Of a DNA stretch of 57,277 nt, positions 40,732-49,494 are shown in pieces. Where the stretch lies: positions 1-57,277 of the forward strand of contig NZ_FNDQ01000018.1 of the NCBI RefSeq assembly GCF_900099675.1, read 5' to 3'. The notes under the pieces are model-generated. The model was not told where the DNA came from. It saw only the letters and a program-made list of their open reading frames with translations, and made no database searches. How positions within the stretch are numbered: position 1 is the stretch's first letter; each line of letters opens with the position of its first letter. Made by a program: the position numbers and the translations under genes. The stretch is from Myroides phaeus. GTDB lineage: Bacteria > Bacteroidota > Bacteroidia > Flavobacteriales > Flavobacteriaceae.

Positions 40732-41043
40732 ATGGCAAATTTCGGATATTACATAAAGATTGAACGTGAAAAACGCGAATGGACTCAAACAGAATTTGGG
40801 GCTAAAATCGGTATTAATACAAGTGCAATTAGTCGAATTGAAAATGGAAATCAGTATTTCAGCAAATCTAAACTCAAAAAATTAGCAGATTTATTTCAAA
40901 CTGATATACAAACTGTAACAGACTTATTTTTTGCAGATAAATTTGCACGAGAATCATTCAAATACAAATGTTCAGACACGGTTTTTAAAGTTGCAGAAGA
41001 AACAGCTATTTATATCAAAAATGGAAATTCAATACAAAGATAA
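40732..41043 (+). CDS. XRE-family regulator (R-M controller-like)
   Basis: A 103-aa DNA-binding protein. The helix-turn-helix covers residues ~8-62 (EKREWTQTEFGAKIGINTSAISRIENGNQYF, KLADLFQTD), and a short C-terminal tail follows. It sits 8 bp before the methyltransferase gene and thus in the same operon as the R-M enzymes, where such proteins usually time expression of methylase and nuclease. The fit as controller comes from position; a general repressor role is possible. Confidence 0.75.
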   Translation: MANFGYYIKIEREKREWTQTEFGAKIGINTSAISRIENGNQYFSKSKLKKLADLFQTDIQTVTDLFFADKFARESFKYKCSDTVFKVAEETAIYIKNGNSIQR

Positions 41044-41051
41044 TTCGAACT

Positions 41052-43556
41052 ATGAAAAAACCATTGACATACATAAGCTTATTTAGTAGTGCAGGAGTTG
41101 GTTGCTTTGGTTTCAAACAACACGGCTTTGAGTGCATTGCGACAAATGAAATTTTAACAAAACGCTTAAAAATTCAAGTGTTTAATAACAAATGCAAATA
41201 CGAAACAGGATATTTAGACGGAGATATTTCAACAAAACAAGTAAAATTAAAACTATTTTCGGAAATTGAAAGATGGCAAAAAGAATATAAAATTACTGAA
41301 CCTGATGTAATTGTAGCTACACCACCTTGTCAAGGTATGTCTGTAGCAAATCATAAAAAAAACCAAGAATTATCACGAAATTCTTTAGTTGTTGAATCTA
41401 TAAAAATCACAAAAGAAGTCAATCCTAAATTCTTTATTTTTGAAAATGTTAGAGCCTTTTTAAACACAACTTGCACTGACATAGATGGAATAGAAAAACC
41501 AATTAAAGAAGCAATAAAATTAAATTTAGGAGGTCATTATAATATTCTTTTCAAAATCGTAAATTTCAAAGATTACGGTTCTCAATCAAGCAGAACAAGA
41601 ACACTTGTAATAGGGGTCAGAAAGGATTTACAAAATATTAGTCCATTTGACATTTTTCCTGAAAAACAAAAACCGAAAACATTACGCAAACTTTTTACAG
41701 GATTGGAAGAACTCAATGAAATGGGACAAATATCGATGTGCGATATTTTCCATTCGTATAGAGAATACAATTCTAAAATGTTACCTTGGATTGAGAATTT
41801 AAAAGAAGGTGAATCTGCATTTCAGAACACTGAAAAGGAACGAATTCCACATCAAATTAAGAATGGAGAAATCGTTTTTAATGAAAGCAAAAATGGTGAT
41901 AAATATGCACGATGGTATTGGGATAGAGAAGGCCCATGTGTACACACAAGAAACGATATTTTGTCCAGCCAAAACACAGTTCATCCATCTGAAAATAGGG
42001 TTTTCAGTATTAAAGAACTAATGTTAATGATGAGCGTACCTGAAACTTTTCAATGGTCGAATACATCAACTGAAAAATTGAACAAAATGAGTCTCCTAGA
42101 AAAGAAAATGTTTTTGAAACAGGAAGAACTCAATATAAGACAATGTATTGGTGAAGCTGTACCAACAGGAGTTTTTGCAAATATTGCGAAACAAATAAAA
42201 TCAGTTTTAAATCAAAAGTTTTTTTCAACAACCGAAATAAATAACAATATCAAAAAAGAAGAATTGAACGTAACAGAGAACTTGCTTTCGTTTATCAATT
42301 CTAATTTTGACAAGTTAGGACTTGAAAATATTTTTCAAATTGCAGAATACGCAAATTCAAGCCGTCAAGAGAATTCCGCATTTTTCACACGGAAAGACAT
42401 TGCATTTTCCGTAGTGAAAGATTTGCCCGAATTGAAAGGGAAGAAGAAAATAAGAATATTAGAGCCATCTGTTGGTATTGGAAATTTCATTCCGCTACTT
42501 ATTGGGAAATATGGAGATAAAGACGAAGTAATTTTTGATCTTGTTGATATTGACGGCAATTCGCTTGTCATTTTAAAAAATATTTTAGAGAAATTAAAAT
42601 TGCCTAAAAAGTTTAAATTCAATTTTATCAATGCTGATTTTCTTACTTACAATTTCAAAGTAAAATATGATGTTGTTGTAGGTAATCCACCTTACAAAAA
42701 ACTAACAAACAATCAAGAATTATTATCACTTTACAAATTCAATGTAAGAAATAGTGAAACAAATAATTTGTTTTCATTTTTTATTGAAAAGGCAATTTTA
42801 TTAGGAAAATTCGTTTCCTTTATTGTACCGAAAAGTCTTATTAATTCGCCTGAATTTAATATCACTAGAGAGATTTTAAAAGAACAGGATCTTTTAAAAA
42901 TTTGTGATTATGGCGAAAAAGGATTTAAAGGTGTGAAAATTGAAACGATTAGTTTTCTACTTGAAACATCCGCAAAAGAAAAAAGTAAAAATATTTTAAT
43001 TGAAAGCTACATTATTGAAAAAATTGAAGAAAAAACAAAAGAATATCTATTTTCTAACAGATTTCCTTATTGGTTAATCTATAGAAATGAAACGTTTGAT
43101 GAAATTTCAGACAAAATGAAATTTGATATTTTCAATAGTTTCAGAGATAGACAAATTACAAAACAAATTACAAAGGATAGTGGAAAATACAGAGTTCTAA
43201 AATCTCGCAATGTAGGTAATAATGAAGTAAAAGAATTGGAAAATTACGATTGTTATATTGACGATATACAAAATTTGGCTGTCGCCAAATTTCTTAATCG
43301 TGATAATGTCGTAATGATTCCAAACCTTACTTATTATCCAAGAGCGAGTTTTTTACCGAATAACACTATTACAGATGGTTCGGTTGCTTTATTGACTCTG
43401 AAAAATGGTAGCCGACTTCCGACAGAAAAAGATTTAGAATATTATGGTTCAAAAGAATTTGAGAAATTTTATCGTGTGGCTCGTAATTACGGAACACGCT
43501 CATTAAATATTGATAATAATTCAGTTTTTTTCTTCGGAATTTTAAAAGAAATCTAG
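41052..43556 (+). CDS. Fused DNA methyltransferase: C5-cytosine + N6-adenine domains
   Basis: An 834-aa protein with two complete methyltransferase modules. Residues 1-385 form a C5-cytosine enzyme: motif I LFSSAGVGCFGF (10-21), catalytic Cys93 in TPPCQGMS, motif VI FENVR (130-134), motif VIII QSSRTR (178-183), and motif X GEAVPTGVFANIAKQI (367-382). Residues ~440-834 form an amino-methyltransferase: FFTRKDIAFSVVKDL, SAM site LEPSVGIGNFI (470-480) and catalytic NPPY (545-548), as in N6-adenine (or N4-cytosine) enzymes with a C-terminal recognition part. Two chemistries in one chain suggest that the two strands of an asymmetric target are protected differently. It is followed 3 bp later by an HNH nuclease gene, so it is clearly an R-M pair. 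Both domains look intact. Confidence 0.9.
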   Translation: MKKPLTYISLFSSAGVGCFGFKQHGFECIATNEILTKRLKIQVFNNKCKYETGYLDGDISTKQVKLKLFSEIERWQKEYKITEPDVIVATPPCQGMSVANHKKNQELSRNSLVVESIKITKEVNPKFFIFENVRAFLNTTCTDIDGIEKPIKEAIKLNLGGHYNILFKIVNFKDYGSQSSRTRTLVIGVRKDLQNISPFDIFPEKQKPKTLRKLFTGLEELNEMGQISMCDIFHSYREYNSKMLPWIENLKEGESAFQNTEKERIPHQIKNGEIVFNESKNGDKYARWYWDREGPCVHTRNDILSSQNTVHPSENRVFSIKELMLMMSVPETFQWSNTSTEKLNKMSLLEKKMFLKQEELNIRQCIGEAVPTGVFANIAKQIKSVLNQKFFSTTEINNNIKKEELNVTENLLSFINSNFDKLGLENIFQIAEYANSSRQENSAFFTRKDIAFSVVKDLPELKGKKKIRILEPSVGIGNFIPLLIGKYGDKDEVIFDLVDIDGNSLVILKNILEKLKLPKKFKFNFINADFLTYNFKVKYDVVVGNPPYKKLTNNQELLSLYKFNVRNSETNNLFSFFIEKAILLGKFVSFIVPKSLINSPEFNITREILKEQDLLKICDYGEKGFKGVKIETISFLLETSAKEKSKNILIESYIIEKIEEKTKEYLFSNRFPYWLIYRNETFDEISDKMKFDIFNSFRDRQITKQITKDSGKYRVLKSRNVGNNEVKELENYDCYIDDIQNLAVAKFLNRDNVVMIPNLTYYPRASFLPNNTITDGSVALLTLKNGSRLPTEKDLEYYGSKEFEKFYRVARNYGTRSLNIDNNSVFFFGILKEI

Positions 43557-43559
43557 AAA

Positions 43560-44732
43560 ATGAGAGAACAAATAAATAAATTTTTAGCTCAATTTGATTT
43601 TGACGTAAGAAAGTCGAAAGACGCAAGATTTGTAGACCAAAAATGTACACCTGATATAGTCTGCTTTGTGGCTGATTGTGTTTTAAATATGGTTTCAACA
43701 AAACCTCTTTTTGTAATAAATGATATTTGGAAAACCCAATATTTCATTCAAAACAGCAGAGTTGTTTTTAACAAACCTTGGGCAGATGATAAAAAAGCAT
43801 ACAACGAATACAACAAAGTTCTATCACAACCTTTGAAATTATTAGCTTACGCAAAAGTTCTAAATGTTTCAAAGGTGAATGCCTCTTTGACTTTCTCAGT
43901 AAACAATGAGGAATTATTAGATTATATTTCTCGTAAAGACAGAAATACTTACAACTTTCTTTATTGTTATTTTACAAAAGTTCTCAAAGACAGCGGGTTT
44001 TTAAAGAATTTGGAAGAATACAAAGCTGAACAAGTAAAAGGACTAAACGAGGCAAGAGAAAACTTGTATGAAAAATATTTTCGTTTTATAACAGGTAACA
44101 CTCCTACCCACTCAAGACTTGATATTCGTAGAATGTTTCATAAAATACTGAATATCTATGCCGTTGAAAATAATGTCCCAGGTAGTAAGGGGAAATTTGT
44201 TATGACATTTTCAGAAACAATGTACAACAAGAAAAATTGGAGAGATATTAACAAAGAAAAATCAGTTACACGACAAGAAGCATTAAGTGCAGAAGATGTT
44301 GAAAAACAAGAAGTCATAAACGCTTACTATGTTCAAAAAGCTATTGCTTTAATAAAAAAGACACATAAAGAAAGTGAAGTAAATGACTACTGGTCAGCTG
44401 GTGAAGCAACACAAGTGCATCATATTTTTACAAGATCTGAATTTCCTGAAATTGCGCATTATGTAGAAAATTTGATTTTACTAACAGCTACACAACACAA
44501 CACAAAAGCTCATCCAAGTAATAGAACCCAACAAATCAATAAAGACTATCAACTAACGTGCTTGTTGGCAAAATCTGACAGTATAGAAAAATCTCTCAAT
44601 AAAGGAGAATTTGTATATCGAAAAGAATCTTTTATTTATGTGATAAACAAAGGGTTGTCCGTAGAATTTAGTAACAAAATTGATTTCACAACTATTAAAA
44701 GTGAACTGACTAAAATTTATAATACTGCATAA
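43560..44732 (+). CDS. HNH-type restriction endonuclease
   Basis: A 390-aa protein directly after the methyltransferase (3-bp gap). The N-terminal part starts INKFLAQFDFDVRKSKDARFVDQKCTPDIVCFVADCV, a region common in restriction enzymes of this kind. The C-terminal part has an HNH-like site: VHHIFTRSEFPEIAHYVENLILLTATQHNTKAHP (about residues 286-318), with the paired His, the NLILL segment and the final His. It is inferred to cut unmodified DNA at the site protected by the fused methylase. The target sequence cannot be read from the protein. Confidence 0.82.
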   Translation: MREQINKFLAQFDFDVRKSKDARFVDQKCTPDIVCFVADCVLNMVSTKPLFVINDIWKTQYFIQNSRVVFNKPWADDKKAYNEYNKVLSQPLKLLAYAKVLNVSKVNASLTFSVNNEELLDYISRKDRNTYNFLYCYFTKVLKDSGFLKNLEEYKAEQVKGLNEARENLYEKYFRFITGNTPTHSRLDIRRMFHKILNIYAVENNVPGSKGKFVMTFSETMYNKKNWRDINKEKSVTRQEALSAEDVEKQEVINAYYVQKAIALIKKTHKESEVNDYWSAGEATQVHHIFTRSEFPEIAHYVENLILLTATQHNTKAHPSNRTQQINKDYQLTCLLAKSDSIEKSLNKGEFVYRKESFIYVINKGLSVEFSNKIDFTTIKSELTKIYNTA

Positions 44733-44973
44733 ACGATAAAATAACCAACGCTTTTGGTCGCTCTTTTGCATTTTTTAAACCGCACAAAACTATAAATAAA
44801 AGTAGAATACCTATAACATCAATTTGACAAAAACGACAGAAATGGTTTCGTCTTAAAGTTTTTAGTTAGCTTTGAAGTTTGTTCTTCAATTAGAGATTCG
44901 TGCTAAAAATGCCGCCTTCGCCAAGCTCCGAAACGTTAATCAGTTTTTTTTTAATGGCATAAATTATTCCAAC
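44733..44973. other. Non-coding gap after the R-M operon
   Basis: No ORF or clear terminator was recognised. A T-run lies at 44944-44952. Confidence 0.4.
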
Positions 44974-45032
44974 AAAGTTATTCTGTGCAAGTTTTAGAGC
45001 TGTGAGAGCTCAAAATTTCACAGAATAACTTT
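44974..45032. repeat. Long hairpin element
   Basis: A perfect 14-bp outer stem (AAAGTTATTCTGTG 44974-44987 / CACAGAATAACTTT 45019-45032) encloses a second stem (TTTTAGAGCT / AGCTCAAAA with one bulge). The whole would fold into a ~60-nt hairpin. It is followed by only a short T run. No ORF overlaps. The rest of the gap to 45230 holds nothing recognised. Confidence 0.75.
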
Positions 45033-45230
45033 TATAGTATCTAAACGAGCTTGTCCGCTTTGCTTTATAGTTTGTTCTAATTGTATGACTTGTTGAAGTA
45101 ATATTTCGGTCATATGATATAGCTTAAGCTGCTTTTCTTTCCTCTTATAATTTGAATAACTATAAAAACGGTTATCAATAGAATTATTAGTGAAATCTGT
45201 TGAAAATTTTATCTTTACAAAAAAAATAGA

Positions 45231-45707
45231 ATGAATATGAGAAAAACTTTATACGTTTTACTGTTCTCTTTCTTGGCATTGGGAATGAGTAGTTGTAAAG
45301 AGCAAGAAGCTACTGAAAAATTTGAAATAGAGAATTTAGTAGGAACATGGGAATTATCATCAACTAAGACATACGATAGAGAAGCAAAATTTATAGAACA
45401 AATTTTCCCTTCTGATGATTATGGATGCGGACTGATGACTTGGACTTATACGACAGATAAAATAGATATCCTTCAATTTGTAGGTAAAGATGAAAATGGT
45501 AATTGCCTTGAGGAAATAGTTGGCTTAAATTATACTCTTCAAAATAATAACATCAATACTTTAGATGAGTTGGGCATAGAAGATAAGATGCTAATAACGA
45601 ATTTAACTAATAACGAATTAGTTGTTATGGTCTCATTGCCTAATCCAGTAAAAGAAGATGCTAATTCTATTAAATATACTGAAATTAGCTATAAAAGAAT
45701 TAAGTAA
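45231..45707 (+). CDS. Lipocalin-like lipoprotein
   Basis: A 158-aa lipoprotein: signal peptide TLYVLLFSFLALGMSSC with lipobox MSSC, then IENLVGTWELSSTKTYD, the usual beginning of lipocalin-like domains in Bacteroidota envelope proteins. It continues with strands (LMTWTYTTDKIDILQF, LNYTLQNNNINTL, KMLITNLTNNELVVMV). Function and ligand are unknown. Its own terminator follows. Confidence 0.7.
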   Translation: MNMRKTLYVLLFSFLALGMSSCKEQEATEKFEIENLVGTWELSSTKTYDREAKFIEQIFPSDDYGCGLMTWTYTTDKIDILQFVGKDENGNCLEEIVGLNYTLQNNNINTLDELGIEDKMLITNLTNNELVVMVSLPNPVKEDANSIKYTEISYKRIK

Positions 45708-45740
45708 TAAGGTGTCTGTAAAAAACAAGCCTTCTTCATA

Positions 45741-45772
45741 AAAAACCGATAACATATGTTATCGGTTTTTTT
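45741..45772. terminator. Palindromic terminator after the lipocalin-like gene
   Basis: A perfect 15-bp palindrome arm (AAAAACCGATAACAT and its complement) with T tract. The CCGATAAC stem is the same as in the tRNA-Ser terminators. Confidence 0.85.
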
Positions 45773-45918
45773 GTATCAACTTACTCCCTATCGATATGTT
45801 TTCTCTGTTTATAAATTAAACGAAAGCAGTATTGTATAATTTATGAAATATAATATTTTTACGGAAAAAATGTTTGTACAAACAAACTATATCCCTTTCA
45901 CCAAATACAATAAATCAA

Positions 45919-46755
45919 ATGAGAAATACAATAGCTTTTATCCTTGTTTTGTTTTTCACAACTGTTTTTTCACAAGAAAAAATAAATGTAATTCTGATAG
46001 GAACAGTACATTTTAACAACCCTGGTTTTGATCGTGGAAAAGTAATTGACATCGATATTCTAAACTCTTCTAAGCAAGAGGATTTAGAAAAAATCACTAA
46101 TAAAATTGTACAAAAATACAATCCTGATAAAGTGTTTGTAGAATCGTCATATGAAAACAGAGAAAACCTGAATAAACAATACTTGTTGTATGTAGACAAT
46201 AAACCCTTTTATAACTTAGATAGTATCCAAAAAAACTTCTTTAAACGATATTATTCGGAGAATGAGATTTTTCAACTTGGATTCAGACTTGCGAAAAAAT
46301 CAAAAAACAATGCTATATATTCTATTGATTATAATTTAGAGCAACGCTATGATTTAATAGAATCTGAAACAAACAAGAATACACTAATAGACCCTACATC
46401 TTTTTCTAATAGAATTAAAACTCTAAGTGACTTTACTAATAATTGTGTTGCAAAAAATAGTTTATCCGACGTTTTTGTCTGTATAAACTCTAAAGAACAA
46501 AGAGAATTGAACAAAGGAGCCTATATATCAATTCTAAATCGTTTAAACAACGATGATACGTTCTTTGGCTCTGATTTTGTTGCAAGCTGGTACAAACGCA
46601 ATTTAATAATGTATTCTTATGTACAAAATCAAGTTTCAATTGGAGATAAAAATATCGTAATTATTGTAGGAGCAGGACATGCAGCTATGTTTTATGATTT
46701 TATAAAAAATGATTCTAATTTTAATCTTATCGATTTTAATGAAGTAATGGAGTAA
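45919..46755 (+). CDS. DUF5694 / TraB-GumN-like exported protein
   Basis: I choose the ATG at 45919, because it gives a clean signal peptide (RNTIAFILVLFFTTVFSQ); a TTG 45 bp upstream would bury it. The 278-aa product begins INVILIGTVHFNNPGFD and ends with IVIIVGAGHAAMFYDFIKND, the paired G-T-x-H and G-x-G-H-x blocks of the TraB/GumN-like superfamily, with FVESSYENRENL between them. Such proteins are suspected to be metal-dependent hydrolases. The substrate is unknown. It would act in the periplasm. It lies just before tRNA-Leu. Confidence 0.7.
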   Translation: MRNTIAFILVLFFTTVFSQEKINVILIGTVHFNNPGFDRGKVIDIDILNSSKQEDLEKITNKIVQKYNPDKVFVESSYENRENLNKQYLLYVDNKPFYNLDSIQKNFFKRYYSENEIFQLGFRLAKKSKNNAIYSIDYNLEQRYDLIESETNKNTLIDPTSFSNRIKTLSDFTNNCVAKNSLSDVFVCINSKEQRELNKGAYISILNRLNNDDTFFGSDFVASWYKRNLIMYSYVQNQVSIGDKNIVIIVGAGHAAMFYDFIKNDSNFNLIDFNEVME

Positions 46756-46897
46756 ATACATACTTTCTAAACTTAAAATAACAATTACATCAATTTACAT
46801 AATACTTTTTTTGAAAAAAACCACTCAAATAACCTACTAAAAATCAACACATAAGTATATAACGTGGTTTTTATTTTAAAAATAAAGCTTTTAATTG

Positions 46898-46928
46898 TTG
46901 TATATTAAATAATATTATTCGACTTTTG
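46898..46928 (+). promoter_or_regulatory. Putative promoter of tRNA-Leu
   Basis: TTG (46898-46900), 20-bp spacer, GACTTTTG (46921-46928), one base off the TAnnTTTG consensus. Confidence 0.5.
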
Positions 46929-46962
46929 CACTCGCAATCACAAACAAAACGTGTGTAAGCAT

Positions 46963-47048
46963 GCTCGAGTGGTGGAAGTGGTAGACACGCTGGACTTAAA
47001 ATCCAGTGAGCAGTAATGTTCGTGCGGGTTCAAGTCCCGCCTCGAGTA
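46963..47048 (+). tRNA. tRNA-Leu(UAA)
   Basis: An 86-nt class II tRNA. The acceptor stem is GCTCGAG / CTCGAGT (first pair G-T), discriminator A. The anticodon loop CTTAAAA gives anticodon TAA. The variable arm is TGAGCAGTAATGTTCG and the T-arm is GCGGGTTCAAGTCCCGC. The 3' half overlaps the end of the serine recombinase gene on the other strand, marking it as the integration site. Confidence 0.97.
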
Positions 47049-48573
47049 CTAAACGGGAGAATTGAATTTTTTGTTCATTTCTCCCGTTTTTATTTTCAGC
47101 TATTTCATTATTTATCAATAAGATAGACCTTATTAAAACATTTATTCTATCGGTTCGATATACCTCTCCATCAAAAACTACTTTCTCAGGAAAAATTGAA
47201 CCTATTATTCTTCTTTTCATTGATATATCTGCCTGAGTGTAGAGTGTACCAATGTTTGCAACTACTTCTATTGCTTTGTTCAATATTTTATTAATATCAA
47301 TCTTTACTTTGCTATTCTCCTTCATTAATTGTGTTTCTAACAATTCAAGTTCTGCTTTATTCAATTTTTTAATTTCAAGATAATCATCATCATCAAGTGT
47401 TCCACTTAATAATTTTGTCCTTGCTGTACTAAGTTGAGCGTTTAGTCTTTCTATCTCGTTTAATAGTGTTTTCTTTTTATCAATTGGATTCTTTAGCATC
47501 TTGTTATAGGTATCTAACAAATGTTTCTTTAAACGGATTAAAAATGCCTCGTTTAATTGTAATTGATTTAATCCCTCTTCAAATAGTAAGTTTGCTTTGC
47601 TTGCACTATGTCTAAATCCACAAGAACCTATACAGTGATAGTAATAATAACTATTGTTTCTACCCTTTGATAAACTACCTGTTAGGTTTCTACTACACTT
47701 AGGGCAAACTAAAAAGCCTCTTAGTGGCAAATTTGCATCTGATAGTACTTTTGTGTTTGGTAGTTCCTTTCTTACTTTTCCATCTAACACCTCTTGAACT
47801 TTATCAAACAATTCTGTTGTGATTAATGCTTCGTGTAGCCCATCGACAAAGTGAGCCTCTTCATCCTTGTGTTTAGGTATAAATATTTTTCCACAATATA
47901 AAGGATTGCGAATCGCTACGTGAAAAGCACTCTTACTAAGGCTACGAGGACTAAACTTATTCATCTCTAAGCGTATCTGATTAGCTGCTAATAGCCCCTT
48001 GGCGATTTCTTCAAAAGCCCAAACTAATGCTTTAGCTTCCAATTCCTTTATAGCGATATACTTTGTTCCATCCTCTTTACTCCTGTTTATATATCCAAAA
48101 GGTGCTTTTCCCATCAACCTTCCTTCCCTCTTAGCTCGTCTCATACCATGGTATACATTAAGTGCTCTTCTGTCATTCTCTACCTCTGGAGCTGCTAAAT
48201 ATATTGCAAGCATAATCTTGTTTTCAGGAATAGATAAATCTAAAGGTTGTTCAATGGCTTGTAATTCTACACCTAATTTTGTTAGCTCACTAAGCATTTG
48301 ATACGCATCGCCAGCGTTACGACTAAACCTATCCCACTTAGTAAATAACAATAAGTTGGTTTGATTAGTTCGTTTACGCAAGTTTTTCATTAATGCAATC
48401 CAAGATGGACGATTAAAACTTTTCGCTGAATGATCCTCTAAGATAACTTTGCCTACTTGGATATCGTTTGATTGGCAAAAGCGTCGCAATCGCTCTTCTT
48501 GATCTCTTAGTGAATAACCTTTATCAGCTTGCTCATCCGTTGAAACACGGATATACAAATCTGCTATTTTCAT
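46996..48573 (-). CDS. Large serine recombinase (integrase)
   Basis: A 525-aa site-specific recombinase. The N-terminal resolvase domain has YIRVSTDEQ with catalytic Ser11, GYSLRDQEERLRRFC, and FTKWDRFSRNAGD. A recombinase domain follows (LYCGKIFIPKHKDEEAHFVDGLHEALIT). A zinc ribbon comes next (CPKCSRNL...CIGSCGFRHSA, around residues 290-325), then a coiled-coil region (KKTLLNEIERLNAQL, KLNKAELELLETQL). The last ~17 residues (LEAGLEPARTLLLTGF) are encoded by the tRNA-Leu gene read backwards, and the residues before them by its terminator. The element is therefore integrated in tRNA-Leu. Excision would change the protein's end unless the same sequence is carried by the circle. Confidence 0.93.
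   Translation of the reverse strand: MKIADLYIRVSTDEQADKGYSLRDQEERLRRFCQSNDIQVGKVILEDHSAKSFNRPSWIALMKNLRKRTNQTNLLLFTKWDRFSRNAGDAYQMLSELTKLGVELQAIEQPLDLSIPENKIMLAIYLAAPEVENDRRALNVYHGMRRAKREGRLMGKAPFGYINRSKEDGTKYIAIKELEAKALVWAFEEIAKGLLAANQIRLEMNKFSPRSLSKSAFHVAIRNPLYCGKIFIPKHKDEEAHFVDGLHEALITTELFDKVQEVLDGKVRKELPNTKVLSDANLPLRGFLVCPKCSRNLTGSLSKGRNNSYYYYHCIGSCGFRHSASKANLLFEEGLNQLQLNEAFLIRLKKHLLDTYNKMLKNPIDKKKTLLNEIERLNAQLSTARTKLLSGTLDDDDYLEIKKLNKAELELLETQLMKENSKVKIDINKILNKAIEVVANIGTLYTQADISMKRRIIGSIFPEKVVFDGEVYRTDRINVLIRSILLINNEIAENKNGRNEQKIQFSRLVLEAGLEPARTLLLTGF
47051..47090 (+). terminator. Terminator of tRNA-Leu
   Basis: AAACGGGAGA (47051-47060) pairs with TCTCCCGTTT (47080-47089), then T-rich. 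It lies inside the 3' coding end of the recombinase gene on the other strand. Confidence 0.8.
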
Positions 48574-48633
48574 AGATTGATTATTTAATTTGACACAATT
48601 ATTTTGTTGGGAGTGTATAAATATACAAATAAC

Positions 48634-48795
48634 TCACTCTATATCAAAGTATTCCTTAAAAACAAAGCGTGTTAATGTGTACATAAAATCCAATACAATA
48701 GCTGTTTCTTCTTCTGTTAAATCTATTCCCTCTTTCTTAAAGTAAGTCCTACCCTCTTCTATTGGAATTTTTGGAATTTCTAGTTTTGTTGTCAT
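48634..48795 (-). CDS. Small 53-aa protein upstream of the recombinase
   Basis: Starts at the ATG at 48795 and ends in TGA at 48634, giving 53 aa with KIPIEEGRTYFKKEGIDLTEEETAIVLDF then MYTLTRFVFKEYFDIE. It is acidic and probably all-helical. The E-E-E-x-x-x-V/I-L-x-F-x-Y/L pattern resembles short proteins found beside recombinases in other Bacteroidota elements. It lies 60 bp upstream of the recombinase on the same strand and may be translated from the same mRNA. A role in regulating or directing recombination is inference. Confidence 0.65.
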   Translation of the reverse strand: MTTKLEIPKIPIEEGRTYFKKEGIDLTEEETAIVLDFMYTLTRFVFKEYFDIE

Positions 48796-49002
48796 AATAT
48801 TGCCTTTTACTGAAAAATAACCAGTGGATTATCTCAGTAAGATTCTTTGGCAATCATTGGTTGTACTTGGTGTTATACTGTATCATTATTTCAACGATGC
48901 GAATTAAATTTCTATTCTTACAGGATATTTTATAACTTTACCTTTCAATCTTTTTTTAATCTTTGGCTTTCTTTTGAGCCTTCTTAATTCTGCTAATCAA
49001 TT

Positions 49003-49410
49003 ATGGAACATAAAATACATCAAGGAAGAAACGTAAAGCGTTTTAGAGAAATGCTTGGAATCAAACAAGAAGTTCTTGCTTTTGATTTAGGAGAAGATTG
49101 GAATCAAAAAAAGATATCTGTTTTAGAACAGAAAGAGGTAATTGATAATTCTCTACTACAACAGATTTCTAAAGTGCTTAAAATACCTGTTGAAGCGATT
49201 GAGAATTTTGATGAGGAACAGGCTGTTTATAATATTGCTTGTAATTTTTCTGATAATGCCATCAATAATAATGGCTTAAATATTCAAAATAACAATCCAT
49301 TAGAAGCAATTGTAAAGCTTCACGAAGAAAAGATTGCCTTGTATGAGCGTATGCTTAAAGAAAAAGATGAGATGATGAATCGCTTAGAGAAGTTGATTCA
49401 AAGTAAGTAG
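49003..49410 (+). CDS. XRE-type helix-turn-helix protein with C-terminal coiled coil
   Basis: A 135-aa protein. The N-terminal HTH covers residues ~8-64 (GRNVKRFREMLGIKQEVLAFDLGEDWNQKKISVLEQKE, ISKVLKIPVEAIENF). A linker rich in Asn follows (FSDNAINNNGLNIQNNN), and the C-terminus is a heptad-like helix (IVKLHEEKIALYERMLKEKDEMMNRLEKLI). The same layout is common among Bacteroidota mobile elements. It is likely a dimeric transcription regulator of this element. Confidence 0.8.
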   Translation: MEHKIHQGRNVKRFREMLGIKQEVLAFDLGEDWNQKKISVLEQKEVIDNSLLQQISKVLKIPVEAIENFDEEQAVYNIACNFSDNAINNNGLNIQNNNPLEAIVKLHEEKIALYERMLKEKDEMMNRLEKLIQSK

Positions 49411-49494
49411 ATAAAACTTAATGATATTGTAAAAGCTTAATCTTATGGTTAAGCTTTTGTTTATTATTACACTTTAAATTAGTAAATTTAAAGT

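Noticed and set aside
44988..45018. GTTTTAGAGCT string recalling CRISPR guide/tracr sequence
   Set aside because: It is the inner stem of a hairpin. No repeat-spacer array, anti-repeat or cas gene is present in the window.
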